DNA from: GWC2-45-44 sp041661665
GTDB taxonomy: Bacteria; Planctomycetota; Phycisphaerae; Sedimentisphaerales; UBA12454
NCBI GenBank assembly: GCA_041661665.1
Contig: JBAZTW010000004.1
Span: 15,701 to 79,700, forward strand
Reading direction: 5' to 3'
Length of the DNA stretch: 64,000 nucleotides
Both the position numbers and the translations under genes were made by a program. The notes below the pieces were generated by a model. It saw only the letters and a program-made list of their open reading frames with translations, was not told where the DNA came from and made no database searches. Shown one piece after another: positions 8,301 through 16,699 of the stretch. Each line of letters begins with the position of its first letter. Within the stretch, counting starts at the first letter, position 1.

Positions 8301-9784
8301 TTGCCATCCTTCTGAAGCGATTTCATTTTTTCTATTGTGTTTGTGGAGCTTTTGCCGTCCACCATCGGCGAAAGAATAACTTTGCCGCCGCGACCTTCGA
8401 CAAACTCCCTGCCTATAACGCCCTTTTCCGCCCAATCCTGCCCTTTTATCAAAATGTCAGGTTTTACCTTTGTTATAATCGCCAGCGGGTCCGGCTCATC
8501 AAACACAACAACATAATCAATACTCTCAAGCGCGGAAAGCACGGCCGCTCTGTCAAGCTGACTGTTAATCGGTCTGTCCGGGCCTTTGATTTTTTTTACG
8601 CTGCTGTCGCTGTTAAGGCCAAGCACAACAATATCGCCCTGCTGTTTGCAGAAGCCCAGATATTCTATATGCCCGCGATGCAGCACATCGAAACAGCCAT
8701 TGGTGAAAACAATTTTCTGCCCGTGCGACCTGTGCCTGTCTAGACAAGCTGTAAGCTGTTCTGCGCTTTTGATTTTCGAGCCGCTCTTTTGCTGTCTGCT
8801 GATAAGCTCGTTGACAATTTCTTCAATCGAAACCGTCGCTGTGCCGAATTTTTCAACTTCAATTCCACCGGCGATATTGCAGATTTCGACAGATGTTTTA
8901 TAATCCACTCCCGCCGCCAGAGCCGTCGCCAGGGCAGCCAAAACCATATCGCCTGCGCCGCTGACATCATAAACATTCCGAATAACTGTCGGTATATGCT
9001 CCTCAACATCGGCTGTTTTTAAATACGCCCCTTCTTTGTCGAGCGTAATTATCACGGCCTCAAGTTTAAGTTTGTCGTAGAAAATTTTCGCGGCCTTTGC
9101 GGCATCGGCAATCGTCTTAATCTCAACGCCGGACGCAATCGAAGCCTCCAGCCTATTCGGCGTAATCGCCGATGCGCCGGTGTATTTGGCAAAATCAGCT
9201 TTCGGGGCAGGGTCAACTAAAACGCGTTTGCCGGCCGATTTCGCCAACTTTATCAATTCGCCGCAGAATCGGCTCTCAAAAAATCCCTTGTTATAATCCT
9301 GCAAACAGACAATATCAGCCCGCGAAATTTGGCGCTTATAAATTTCCAAAAGCTGGGCATATTGCCCGTCCGTCAAATTCGTATCAACTTCTTCATCAAC
9401 CCGCAAAAGCTGCTGCGGATGCCTGTGTTGCGCCAGGCCTACATATCTCTGCTTGGCAATCGTGCATCTGTCGGCGGTTTCAATAAGACCGGCAATATCA
9501 GCTCCCGCTTGAGAAAGAAGTTTTCGCAAAATGTCCGCCTCATTATCTTTGCCCAGCGTGCCGAGACAAAAAGTCTTTGCGCCAAGAGCCGCGATGTCCG
9601 CTGCCACAGAAGCCGCCCCGCCGGGTCGATGCTCCTTTTTCACAACCTTCAAAACAGGTACTGGCGCTTCGGGACTTATCCGCACCGCATCGCCATAGAT
9701 GTAAACATCAAGAATAAAATCGCCCGCAAGCAAAACCCTCGGCGAACCGAGCCCGGAAACGATATTTAAAATTTTGTCATACAT
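8297..9784 (-). CDS. hldE: Bifunctional heptose-7-phosphate kinase / heptose-1-phosphate adenylyltransferase HldE
   Basis: A 495-aa cytosolic enzyme catalysing two steps of ADP-heptose synthesis. The N-terminal PfkB kinase domain (1-325) has GGAASVAADIAALGA at 55-69 and the anion-hole/catalytic motif DVSGAGD at 273-279. The C-terminal adenylyltransferase domain (about 350-495) carries TNGCFDVLHRGH at 361-372 with the HxGH-type nucleotidyl transfer signature. Length and domain order match E. coli HldE. It overlaps lpxK upstream by 8 bp and gmhA downstream by 4 bp. Confidence 0.97.
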   Translation of the reverse strand: MYDKILNIVSGLGSPRVLLAGDFILDVYIYGDAVRISPEAPVPVLKVVKKEHRPGGAASVAADIAALGAKTFCLGTLGKDNEADILRKLLSQAGADIAGLIETADRCTIAKQRYVGLAQHRHPQQLLRVDEEVDTNLTDGQYAQLLEIYKRQISRADIVCLQDYNKGFFESRFCGELIKLAKSAGKRVLVDPAPKADFAKYTGASAITPNRLEASIASGVEIKTIADAAKAAKIFYDKLKLEAVIITLDKEGAYLKTADVEEHIPTVIRNVYDVSGAGDMVLAALATALAAGVDYKTSVEICNIAGGIEVEKFGTATVSIEEIVNELISRQQKSGSKIKSAEQLTACLDRHRSHGQKIVFTNGCFDVLHRGHIEYLGFCKQQGDIVVLGLNSDSSVKKIKGPDRPINSQLDRAAVLSALESIDYVVVFDEPDPLAIITKVKPDILIKGQDWAEKGVIGREFVEGRGGKVILSPMVDGKSSTNTIEKMKSLQKDGK

Positions 9785-10838
9785 ATTTTTTTATCGCACT
9801 TTCAATAAGACTAATAATTTCCTGCCGACCGTCAATAAACTCCAGTTCAACCACAAGATGTGCAATCGGGATATCGAATTTTTCCATACACAGCAATGCC
9901 GTCTTTATCCAGTCCTTCTGCGTGGTTATAATCATATCGGCCTGCTTATATCTGCCGTTTCTGCAAATAGTCTCAATATCTTCATCAGTATAATTATGAT
10001 GGTCATTATATACCTTTGTGCCGACTATGTTAAGAAACAACTCGCCAAGCGTCTGAAAAAATGCGTCCGGGTTGCCTATCCCGCAAAACGCATAAACTTT
10101 CTTTTGCGAAAGCTCATCGAGCGACATCTTCCTGTCCTTCATAAGCTTCGCGTAAACAGGCTTATGAACCGCCGTCGCGAAAACAATCGCAGGCTTTATC
10201 GCAGAAATTCTTTCCTTTATATGATAAATTTTTTCAGGCTGAGTCTGATTGATTCGCGTAATTATCACAGCATCAGCACGCGCAAGCGACTCGACAGGCT
10301 CACGAAGCAAGCCGGCAGGCAGAATTTTCTCTCTGCCGAACGGTTCTGTCGCGTCTATCGCGACAATATTAACATCACGAGCAAGTTTCCTGTGCTGAAA
10401 TCCATCATCCATAATCAGCAGCTTGGCGTTATGTCCGGCAATAGCCTTTTTTGCGCCGGCAACTCTGTCGGGATTAACTATTACTTTCGCCTTCGGAGCG
10501 GCCTTTACCAGCATCGCAGGCTCGTCAGCGAAATCATCTTTCCTGGTCTTATATCCTCTCGTCAAAACCGCTGTTGCCACACCTTCCTGCGTAAAGTGAT
10601 TACACAGATAAGCGACTAATGGCGTTTTGCCTGTTCCGCCGGTGGTGATATTTCCGACACTAATAACCGCAGCATTGACTTTTCTCGTTTTAAAAATGGA
10701 AAAGTCGTACAGCTTATTCCTTACAAAAACCACGAAACCGTAAAATGCCGAAAACACCCCCAGTACCAGACGCAGCAACTTATAGCCCAGCGGCGGGTTT
10801 TCACAGGTAACAAGTTTTCGCCAAAATATCGCGTCCAT
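9777..10838 (-). CDS. lpxK: Tetraacyldisaccharide 4'-kinase LpxK
   Basis: Inner-membrane-associated kinase (353 aa) that phosphorylates the 4' position of the lipid A disaccharide. An N-terminal amphipathic/hydrophobic segment (LLRLVLGVFSAFYGFVVFV) precedes the P-loop GNITTGGTGKTP at about 62-73. The characteristic LLIMDDGFQHRKLARD motif follows near residue 140. Length and order match LpxK. It is the start of the tight LPS block, 50 bp downstream of isocitrate dehydrogenase. Confidence 0.95.
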   Translation of the reverse strand: MDAIFWRKLVTCENPPLGYKLLRLVLGVFSAFYGFVVFVRNKLYDFSIFKTRKVNAAVISVGNITTGGTGKTPLVAYLCNHFTQEGVATAVLTRGYKTRKDDFADEPAMLVKAAPKAKVIVNPDRVAGAKKAIAGHNAKLLIMDDGFQHRKLARDVNIVAIDATEPFGREKILPAGLLREPVESLARADAVIITRINQTQPEKIYHIKERISAIKPAIVFATAVHKPVYAKLMKDRKMSLDELSQKKVYAFCGIGNPDAFFQTLGELFLNIVGTKVYNDHHNYTDEDIETICRNGRYKQADMIITTQKDWIKTALLCMEKFDIPIAHLVVELEFIDGRQEIISLIESAIKKYV

Positions 10839-10850
10839 TATAAAAATAGT

Positions 10851-10888
10851 TCTCGGCCTTCATGGCCGAATTCCACATTTTTGATTTT
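10851..10888. repeat. Palindrome plus ATTCCACATTTTT repeat
   Basis: TCGGCCTTCATGGCCGA is followed by ATTCCACATTTTTGATTTTT. The same plan, with related palindrome, occurs at 16643-16698. It fills the 50-bp spacer between the isocitrate dehydrogenase stop and the lpxK start. Confidence 0.55.
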
Positions 10889-11974
10889 TTATTTTTGATT
10901 TTTAATCTTTTTTATAATCGCATCCGCCATCTGGCTTGTACCGACCGCGGTTGGGTCGTTTCTGTCCGCTTTCATATCGTAGGTAACATACTTGCCTTCG
11001 GCAATCACATCTGCGACCGCTTTTTCGAGCCTGTCCGCTTCCGCCGTTTTGCCAAGATGCCTAAGCATTAAAACGCCGGATAAAATTACCGCACAGGGGT
11101 TGACCTTGTTTTGGCCTGCGTATTTCGGTGCGCTGCCGTGAGTCGCTTCAAAAATCGCGCCTTTATCGCCGATGTTTGCGCCGGGAGCAACGCCAAGTCC
11201 GCCGACCAGACCAGCGCACAAGTCGCTTAAAATATCGCCATACAGATTCGGCAAAACCAGAACATCGTAAAGTTCAGGTTTTTGCACAAGCTGCATACAC
11301 ATATTATCAACAATGCGGTCTTCAAATTCTATATCCGAATATTTTTTAGCAATCTGTCTGCTAATCTCAAGCCAAAGACCATCGGTGAACTTCATAATAT
11401 TGGCTTTGTGAACGGATGTTACCTTTTTTCTGCCATTGGCGCGGGCATACTCAAAAGCAAACTTGACGATTTTTTCCGTCCCGCTTACTGAAATAGGTTT
11501 TATGCTTATACCAGAATCGCTGGTAATCTGTTTTTTGCTGTGCTTGTTGAGCCAGTTAATAAGTTCAGTCGTATCGTCTTTGCCCTTTTCAAATTCGATA
11601 CCCGCGTAGAGGTCTTCAGTATTCTCACGAACCAATACAAGGTCAATATCCTTATATCTGCTGCGAACGCCCTTATAACTTTTGCAGGGCCGCAGACATG
11701 CATAAAGACCAAGTTCCTGACGCAGAAAAACATTTATACTTCTAAAACCTGTCCCGACAGGAGTCGTAATCGGCGATTTCAGCGCAACACCATTTTTGCG
11801 AACCGAATCAATCGTCGATTGCGGCAGTGGCGTACCTGTCCTTGCCATCACATCCACGCCAGCCTCGGCAAGTTCCCATTTAATCTCAACGCCGGTTGCG
11901 TCAATACACCTTCTCGATGCCTCTGCGATTTCCGGCCCGATGCCGTCGCCAGTAATCAATGTAACATTTATCAT
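10889..11974 (-). CDS. Isocitrate/isopropylmalate-family dehydrogenase, probably NAD-dependent isocitrate dehydrogenase
   Basis: Beta-decarboxylating dehydrogenase of about 361 aa. VTLITGDGIGPEI opens the protein. FRSINVFLRQELGLYACLRP holds the substrate-loop serine, asparagine and arginines and matches isocitrate rather than isopropylmalate enzymes. VRENTEDLYAGIE, NLYGDILSDLCAGLVGG and EATHGSAPKYAG complete the active and cofactor sites. The ATG at 11974 is preferred over the ATG 18 nt upstream because AAAGGGA sits 6 nt before it. It likely feeds the TCA cycle by making 2-oxoglutarate. It starts the minus-strand transcription unit at the 12011-12039 promoter. Confidence 0.87.
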   Translation of the reverse strand: MINVTLITGDGIGPEIAEASRRCIDATGVEIKWELAEAGVDVMARTGTPLPQSTIDSVRKNGVALKSPITTPVGTGFRSINVFLRQELGLYACLRPCKSYKGVRSRYKDIDLVLVRENTEDLYAGIEFEKGKDDTTELINWLNKHSKKQITSDSGISIKPISVSGTEKIVKFAFEYARANGRKKVTSVHKANIMKFTDGLWLEISRQIAKKYSDIEFEDRIVDNMCMQLVQKPELYDVLVLPNLYGDILSDLCAGLVGGLGVAPGANIGDKGAIFEATHGSAPKYAGQNKVNPCAVILSGVLMLRHLGKTAEADRLEKAVADVIAEGKYVTYDMKADRNDPTAVGTSQMADAIIKKIKNQK

Positions 11975-12010
11975 TTTTTCCCTTTTATTCATAAGCCTCA
12001 AAAACCCAAT

Positions 12011-12039
12011 ATGTTAAGCCAGTTTCACCCTATTGTCAA
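12011..12039 (-). promoter_or_regulatory. Sigma-70-type promoter for the isocitrate dehydrogenase / LPS unit
   Basis: On the minus strand TTGACA (12034-12039) is followed after exactly 17 nt by TAACAT (12011-12016), 37 nt upstream of the start codon. The -35 is perfect and the -10 matches four of six positions. Confidence 0.6.
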
Positions 12040-12049
12040 GCTGATACTT

Positions 12050-12077
12050 TTGACTTGATTTTTTATATCTTTATGGT
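12050..12077 (+). promoter_or_regulatory. Sigma-70-type promoter for the DUF4432 gene
   Basis: TTGACT (12050-12055), a 16-nt spacer and TATGGT (12072-12077) lie 38 nt before the start codon. The two -35 elements of this divergent region are only 10 bp apart, back to back, so the transcription units may interfere or share a regulator. Confidence 0.45.
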
Positions 12078-12115
12078 ATTAAAGCGGTTAGACAATTTAT
12101 TGAAAGGACTTTAAA

Positions 12116-13117
12116 ATGGCGAAAACAAGTTATCCCTGGCAGGGAAAAGTTACAAACCATACCCAAATCGGCGGGATTGAACTGGCGACGCTGGAAAACG
12201 GAGCCGGTCGAGGCACGAGAATAGCAAACGTCAACACCGGCACAGGCCTGCGATATAAAGTCGTAATCGACCGAGCCTGCGATATAGCCGATGCGTTTTT
12301 CAATCAGCATAGTCTCTGCTGGCACAGCCACGGCGGAATTACCGCCCCTTCGCCGGACAAAAAACCTGGAACTGAATGGCTGTACTCATTCTTCGGCGGA
12401 CTTGTCGCAACCTGCGGACTTTCGCACATCGGCGGACCAAACGAAGAAAATGGTCTGCACGGCAGAATCGGCACACAGCCTGCCGAGCTTGTTTCGATAA
12501 TTCAGCCGGACATCGCCGCAGGCAAATTAGATATGAGCATTACCGCAATCATCAAAGAGACGAGAGTTTTCGGCCCAAGTCTCGAACTTAAAAGAACCAT
12601 CAGCTCAACGCTGGGCAAATCTACAATCAAAATCTGCGATGTTATTACAAATCGTGCAAATACCCCATCGATGTTGAAATTACTGTACCACTGCAATTTC
12701 GGCTGGCCGCTCGTCGATGAAGGCTCTGAAATTATTTACAATGGAAAATGCACATCTTTCGGCAGAGACAGCGACAACAAAATTTTCAATAGTAAAAACA
12801 ATTACAAAAAAATCCCCGCTCCGCTGGAGATTCACAGAAAAACAGGCGAAGCCTGCGCGTATATAGATATAAAGCCGGACAAGAACGGCGTATGCACAAC
12901 CGGCATCGTCAACAGAAAAATCGGACTTTCAGCAATGCTCAAATTCAAAAAGAAACAACTGCCATATCTAACCAACTGGCAGCATTTAGGGCCGGGCGAA
13001 TATGTAACCGCTCTTGAGCCAGGCACAAATTCGCCCCTCGACATAGGTGAAAAGAAAATTTTCCTCGACCCAGACCAGAGCAAAACTTTCGAATTAGAGT
13101 TCGAAATAGGAAATTAG
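12116..13117 (+). CDS. DUF4432 family protein (aldose-epimerase-like fold)
   Basis: A 333-aa cytosolic protein resembling DUF4432, a family in the galactose mutarotase-like superfamily. Supporting segments are VVIDRACDIADAF near residue 52, FFGGLVATCGLSHIGGP near 92, and NGLHGRIGTQPAE near 113. A late GPGEYVTALEPGTNSP near 295 also fits. AAAGGA lies 7 nt before the ATG. Members are thought to act on carbohydrates, but no reaction can be assigned from the sequence. It stands alone between two minus-strand units. Confidence 0.82.
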   Translation: MAKTSYPWQGKVTNHTQIGGIELATLENGAGRGTRIANVNTGTGLRYKVVIDRACDIADAFFNQHSLCWHSHGGITAPSPDKKPGTEWLYSFFGGLVATCGLSHIGGPNEENGLHGRIGTQPAELVSIIQPDIAAGKLDMSITAIIKETRVFGPSLELKRTISSTLGKSTIKICDVITNRANTPSMLKLLYHCNFGWPLVDEGSEIIYNGKCTSFGRDSDNKIFNSKNNYKKIPAPLEIHRKTGEACAYIDIKPDKNGVCTTGIVNRKIGLSAMLKFKKKQLPYLTNWQHLGPGEYVTALEPGTNSPLDIGEKKIFLDPDQSKTFELEFEIGN

Positions 13118-13135
13118 AGTTTAGGAAGTAGAGAA

Positions 13136-13162
13136 AAATAAAGGGAGCGACTTCCTTTATTT
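13136..13162. terminator. AT-rich hairpin between convergent genes
   Basis: AAATAAAGG pairs perfectly with CCTTTATTT around a 9-nt loop, in the 54-bp spacer between the convergent DUF4432 and nucleotidyltransferase genes. The A/T flanks of the stem could serve as U tracts in both directions. GC content is low, so strength is uncertain. Confidence 0.4.
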
Positions 13163-13171
13163 CCGAATTCA

Positions 13172-13618
13172 TTATTCTTCGCCAATGGCTTCAATATCGG
13201 CTATGTCTTTTTTCCTGCCAAGGGATTTTTTATTTAAGATAAATTCCTTTTTGCCGAGAAAATACACAGGTGTGCCGCCATAATCGCCGGCAACCTTATT
13301 GGCCTGCGACTTTTCCCAATCAACCCCTGACAGCGATGTAAGAATATCAATGCGTACAGGCGAAACGCCAAGCTGGATTATGTTTTCAATGCGGGTAAAA
13401 TCCGATTCGCTGAGATTTAATGAACCAAACCCAAAATCGCGCAGCGATGCAAGAACACGCCGGGCATTTTCGGCAACCGGCCTGACTAACAAGTCAATAT
13501 CGCCGGTAAAACGCGGGGCTCCGTGAAAAGCCAATGCGTAACCGCCGACAACGATATATTCAACTTTGTGAGCGTTGAATAACTCGAGCAACTCTTTGAA
13601 GTCTTTCTGTATTTCCAT
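13172..13618 (-). CDS. Nucleotidyltransferase (MNT/AbiEii-like, putative toxin-antitoxin member)
   Basis: A 148-aa nucleotidyltransferase-fold protein. KVEYIVVGGYALAFHGAPRFTGDIDLLV (residues about 19-46) carries the GG and D-x-D metal-binding signature, and VRIDILTSL supplies the third acidic strand. Small proteins of this type are common in planctomycetes and related phyla, paired with a short upstream protein. Here that partner (13560-13748) overlaps it by 59 bp, which implies translational coupling. A role as toxin-antitoxin or as an enzyme modifying another target is inference. Confidence 0.75.
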   Translation of the reverse strand: MEIQKDFKELLELFNAHKVEYIVVGGYALAFHGAPRFTGDIDLLVRPVAENARRVLASLRDFGFGSLNLSESDFTRIENIIQLGVSPVRIDILTSLSGVDWEKSQANKVAGDYGGTPVYFLGKKEFILNKKSLGRKKDIADIEAIGEE

Positions 13619-13748
13619 ATATTTGACTTCTTAAAAAATCGACAGCCTCCAGCCGTTCCTGCGGCGTTTTACTAAGCCAGTACCCAAGATTCTGCCTGAC
13701 CTCAGAAAAACCGCCAAGGCTATGCTTTTTTACCACCTTTTGAATCAT
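13560..13748 (-). CDS. Small partner protein of the nucleotidyltransferase
   Basis: A 62-aa basic protein (SEVRQNLGYWLSKTPQERLE, then AVDFLRSQIYGN, then RLQRVARVIQRS). The pattern of a YWLSKTPEER helix followed by a terminal RLQRVxRV segment is seen in small proteins encoded just before MNT-type nucleotidyltransferases. Its function is unknown; an antitoxin or adaptor role is suggested only by the overlap with the downstream gene. Confidence 0.68.
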   Translation of the reverse strand: MIQKVVKKHSLGGFSEVRQNLGYWLSKTPQERLEAVDFLRSQIYGNTERLQRVARVIQRSQS

Positions 13749-13839
13749 AAAGTCATTATACCTTATCAGGCCTTTTTTGAAAAGAAGATTTTAGACGCTG
13801 GTTTACACGGTTTTTTTGCAGCGATTTCTATAGTTACAA

Positions 13840-13874
13840 AAATGGCTGTAAGAGTTTAATTCTCACAGCCATTT
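13840..13874 (-). terminator. Terminator downstream of pabB
   Basis: A 10-bp perfect stem (AAATGGCTGT / ACAGCCATTT) with an additional inner GAG/CTC pair lies 32 nt past the pabB stop. On the minus strand it runs straight into TTTTTG, so it looks like an intrinsic terminator for the ribH-nusB-parA-pabB unit. Confidence 0.65.
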
Positions 13875-13905
13875 GAAATTCTTAGGTAAAATTATCAAAA
13901 GGTTA

Positions 13906-15360
13906 TTATTTTTTTTTGTTCACGGCATTTAGGCTGGCAAGAAGCGCTTTGGCTTTGACAAGCGTTTCGTGCCATTCGGCATCCGGTTTTGAATCGGCTA
14001 CGATTCCACCGCCGGTCTGGGCGTAAGCAACCCCCGCCTTGACAAGAATCGTTCTTATCACAATGTTGAGACTGGCGTTGCCTCTTAAATCAATCCAGCC
14101 GATTGAACCTGTGTAAATGCCGCGAGCGGTCGGTTCAAGAGAATTTATTATATTCATCGCGCTGATTTTCGGCGCGCCGCTAATCGAGCCGCCGGGGAAA
14201 ACAGCTTTAAGGCAATCGATGAAATCCAGACCGGGTTTTATTTCCCCTTCGATTGTCGAAATGGCGTGAAAAACCGTCGCGAAAGTTTCAATTTCCCGCC
14301 GGTCTGTTACCTTTATTGAGCCGGGCTTGCAAATTCTTCCGAGGTCGTTACGCTCAAGGTCGGTAATCATATCAAGCTCGGCCAATTCCTTTTCGCAGGC
14401 GAGAAGCTCGGCGTAATTTTTCGCGTCGATTATTTTGTTGCCGGTTCTCGGTCTTGTGCCTTTAATCGGACTGGTTGTAATTGTGCCGGCGTTTATGTTT
14501 ATAAACAATTCGGGCGATGCGCTGATTATCTGATAATCTCCTGCATCAATAAAAGCTGCGTAAGGACTGGGATTGAATTTATTCTGCCATAAAAATAATT
14601 CCACAGAATTAAAGGTGTCAGGAACCTTTATTTCTTTACTAAACCGCTGGGAGAAGTTTATCTGATAGACATCGCCATCGTAAATATACTTTTTTACCTT
14701 CGCAATGGACTGAAGATAATAATCCTTTGTCATATTGGATTGAAATGCTTTAGTTGTCATTTCGAGCGAGCCGCAGGCGAATCGAGAAATCTGTTTTTCA
14801 ATAGATTTCTCCCCCGCTCTTGTTTCGCCCACCGCCCCGCTTCGCGTGAAACGCGGGGGCTGGCAAGAAGCTGCGGGGGTCGAAATGACAGTTGCTGCCT
14901 GATTTAAAATATCTTTAAGCTGGGCAATTTTTTCGCTGCCATTCGGCTCAATCGCAAAAAGATGAAAGCATTTTTCCAGACTGTCAAAGCAGATTACCTT
15001 ATCGTAGAAACACAATCGTATCAGCGGCAATTTCAAATCATCTTTTGCGGGCAAAATAATGGTTTCAATATACTGATTGAGGTCGTAGCTGAAAAAACCA
15101 ATCCAGCCGATAGTAAAAATATCGTTATCAATTGGACAATCGGTTTTTTCGATACGATACTTGCTTAAAACCGTTCTTAATTTTTCAAAAGGGTTTTTAT
15201 CGCCGATTTTAAATTCAAAAATTTCGGCTGGTTCGGCGGCGAAATAACTGCATCTGCCGCCTGTGAGAATCGCAGGATTTGGCAATGATGAAAAAAAGTG
15301 TGCCAGTGAAGAAACTTCTACATCGGCGAATATTTTAGCGTTAGTCAGAATTCTGGCCAT
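13906..15360 (-). CDS. pabB: Aminodeoxychorismate synthase component I (PabB-like)
   Basis: Chorismate-using enzyme of the PabB/TrpE family (484 aa), supplying 4-amino-4-deoxychorismate for folate. The C-terminal catalytic domain has SPIKGTRPR near residue 290, FPGGSISGAPK near 390 and EWHETLVKAKALL at the end. A TrpE role is possible, but the class IV aminotransferase at 19609 (PabC-like) favours folate. Residues about 157-202 are encoded by an inserted 136-bp repeat and are unlike any chorismate enzyme; they fall in the poorly conserved region before the catalytic domain. The start overlaps the parA stop by 1 bp. Confidence 0.86.
   Translation of the reverse strand: MARILTNAKIFADVEVSSLAHFFSSLPNPAILTGGRCSYFAAEPAEIFEFKIGDKNPFEKLRTVLSKYRIEKTDCPIDNDIFTIGWIGFFSYDLNQYIETIILPAKDDLKLPLIRLCFYDKVICFDSLEKCFHLFAIEPNGSEKIAQLKDILNQAATVISTPAASCQPPRFTRSGAVGETRAGEKSIEKQISRFACGSLEMTTKAFQSNMTKDYYLQSIAKVKKYIYDGDVYQINFSQRFSKEIKVPDTFNSVELFLWQNKFNPSPYAAFIDAGDYQIISASPELFININAGTITTSPIKGTRPRTGNKIIDAKNYAELLACEKELAELDMITDLERNDLGRICKPGSIKVTDRREIETFATVFHAISTIEGEIKPGLDFIDCLKAVFPGGSISGAPKISAMNIINSLEPTARGIYTGSIGWIDLRGNASLNIVIRTILVKAGVAYAQTGGGIVADSKPDAEWHETLVKAKALLASLNAVNKKK
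14755..14890. repeat. 136-bp repeat with 11-bp terminal inverted repeats, inside pabB
   Basis: The element begins TGTCATTTCGA and ends TCGAAATGACA, an exact 11-bp inverted repeat. Internal palindromes include AGAAATCTG/AATAGATTTCT and CCGCGT/ACGCGG. A shorter relative is at 34301-34357. It keeps the pabB frame open and encodes about 45 Ser/Arg/Gly-rich residues. Confidence 0.82.
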
Positions 15361-16205
15361 TATACAGGATTTGCGGTCTGGGCTGGTTCGGTTTGTTTTT
15401 CGGTCTTTGGGGTTTTGCCCTGCAAAAATTGGGCAATCAGGCGGTAATCCTCAGCGCCATTGCAGGTCGGCTCATATTCAAAAATCGTTTTGCCATAGCT
15501 TGGCGCTTCGGCAAGTTTGATATTTCTGCGAACGAAAACAGGAATAACCTCCGCCCTGCTCCAGGGGCAGTCGGTTTCCCTTGCGCCGGCAAGAAATCCG
15601 TCGATATTGCTTTTCACTTCTTCCGAAAGCGAGGTTCTGGTGTCGAACATACAAAGCAAAATGCCGCTTACTTTCAGGGCAGGATTGATTCTTCTGCTGA
15701 CGAGCGAAACGGTCTGAAGCAGTTTGCCCATACCCTGCAAAGCGAGGAAATGCGGCTGCAAAGGAATAATCACCTCATCGGCAGCGGCAAGTGCATTGAG
15801 CGTCAACAGACCCAGCGATGGCGGGCAGTCGATAATCAGATAATCGAAATTGTGTTTGCTTCGGGCGATTGCTTCGCGAAAAATTATTTCTCTGCCGACA
15901 ACGCTTACAAGTTCGCTTTCTGCGCCGACAAGGTCGATATTTGCGCCGAGCAGGAAAAGGTTAGGCCTTATTTCGGTTATACAGTCGTCAAATTCCGCAG
16001 AATCGGTTAATAATTTATAAGCGCCGCCCTCGATACTGTCGGGCTCAACGCCGAGATGAATTGTAAGATGCGATTGCGGGTCGAAATCAGCGACGACGAC
16101 TTTTGCGCCATTTGCGGCAAGAGCGGCAGCGATATTGACAACTGATGTTGTTTTGCCCACTCCGCCTTTTTGGTTTAACATTGCTATTTTACGCATTTTT
16201 GCCAT
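15360..16205 (-). CDS. parA: ParA/Soj-family ATPase
   Basis: Deviant Walker-A ATPase of 281 aa that probably works in chromosome or cargo partitioning. AMLNQKGGVGKTTSVVNIA holds the KGGxGKT P-loop near residue 11. Walker A' is VVVADFDPQSH and Walker B is YLIIDCPPSLGLL. It ends EYEPTCNGAEDYRLIAQFL, as in Soj proteins. No parB follows; the next gene is pabB. The protein may start at ATG 16205 or ATG 16196; both overlap the nusB stop. Confidence 0.88.
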   Translation of the reverse strand: MAKMRKIAMLNQKGGVGKTTSVVNIAAALAANGAKVVVADFDPQSHLTIHLGVEPDSIEGGAYKLLTDSAEFDDCITEIRPNLFLLGANIDLVGAESELVSVVGREIIFREAIARSKHNFDYLIIDCPPSLGLLTLNALAAADEVIIPLQPHFLALQGMGKLLQTVSLVSRRINPALKVSGILLCMFDTRTSLSEEVKSNIDGFLAGARETDCPWSRAEVIPVFVRRNIKLAEAPSYGKTIFEYEPTCNGAEDYRLIAQFLQGKTPKTEKQTEPAQTANPV

Positions 16206-16617
16206 CCGCTTCCGATTTTATTTTTTTGTAAATAGCGTCGAGAACGCCGTTGACGAAGCCCGGCGAGAATTCGCCGCTGTATTTTTTCGCCAGCTCAATC
16301 GCTTCGTTGATGACTACTTTGGCAGGGATGTCGTCGCAGTATTTTAACTGGTATGTGCCGAGCCGGAGAATACATCTGTCCACCTGATTAAGTCTCGACA
16401 TTTCCCATTTTGCCGCCGCGGCTGAAACAAAGGCATCGCACTCAGCGTGTTTTTCCCAAAGCCCTCGCGTCCATTTGTCCGCGAGTTGGCGAATAATATC
16501 GTCTTCGGCGTTTTCCTTAAAGAATCGGCTCAAGACATCGAGGCCGGCTGCGCCCTGCACATCAAGCAGACAGGCCGCCTGCATCGCCAATTCCCTTGCT
16601 TTGCTTCTTCTATCCAT
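16189..16617 (-). CDS. nusB: Transcription antitermination factor NusB
   Basis: All-helical RNA-binding protein (142 aa) that forms the rRNA antitermination complex with NusE. Family landmarks are the N-terminal RRSKARELAMQAACLLDVQG and the C-terminal KVVINEAIELAKKYSGEFSPGFVNGVLDAI. Length is typical. It follows ribH by 82 bp, a common ribH-nusB order in bacteria, and overlaps parA at its 3' end. Confidence 0.94.
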   Translation of the reverse strand: MDRRSKARELAMQAACLLDVQGAAGLDVLSRFFKENAEDDIIRQLADKWTRGLWEKHAECDAFVSAAAAKWEMSRLNQVDRCILRLGTYQLKYCDDIPAKVVINEAIELAKKYSGEFSPGFVNGVLDAIYKKIKSEADGKNA

Positions 16618-16642
16618 TGTTCACTTGTCAACGTAAATTAGT

Positions 16643-16698
16643 CTCGGCCTTTAGGCCGATTCCATATTTTTTATTTTTAATCTTTTATTTTTGATTTA
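16643..16698. repeat. Palindrome plus ATTCCATATTTTT repeat
   Basis: TCGGCCTTTAGGCCGA is followed by TTCCATATTTTTTATTTTTAATC, filling most of the ribH-nusB spacer. It shares the plan and much of the sequence of the copy at 10851. Confidence 0.55.
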
Positions 16699-16699
16699 G

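Noticed and set aside
13172..13748. Possible AbiE-type phage defence pair
   Set aside because: The nucleotidyltransferase is much shorter than AbiEii and the partner is not an AbiEi-type regulator, so only a generic toxin-antitoxin-like label is kept.
15360..16205. Plasmid or chromosome partition locus (parAB)
   Set aside because: No parB or parS-like array is seen next to the ParA gene; it is embedded in a housekeeping unit.
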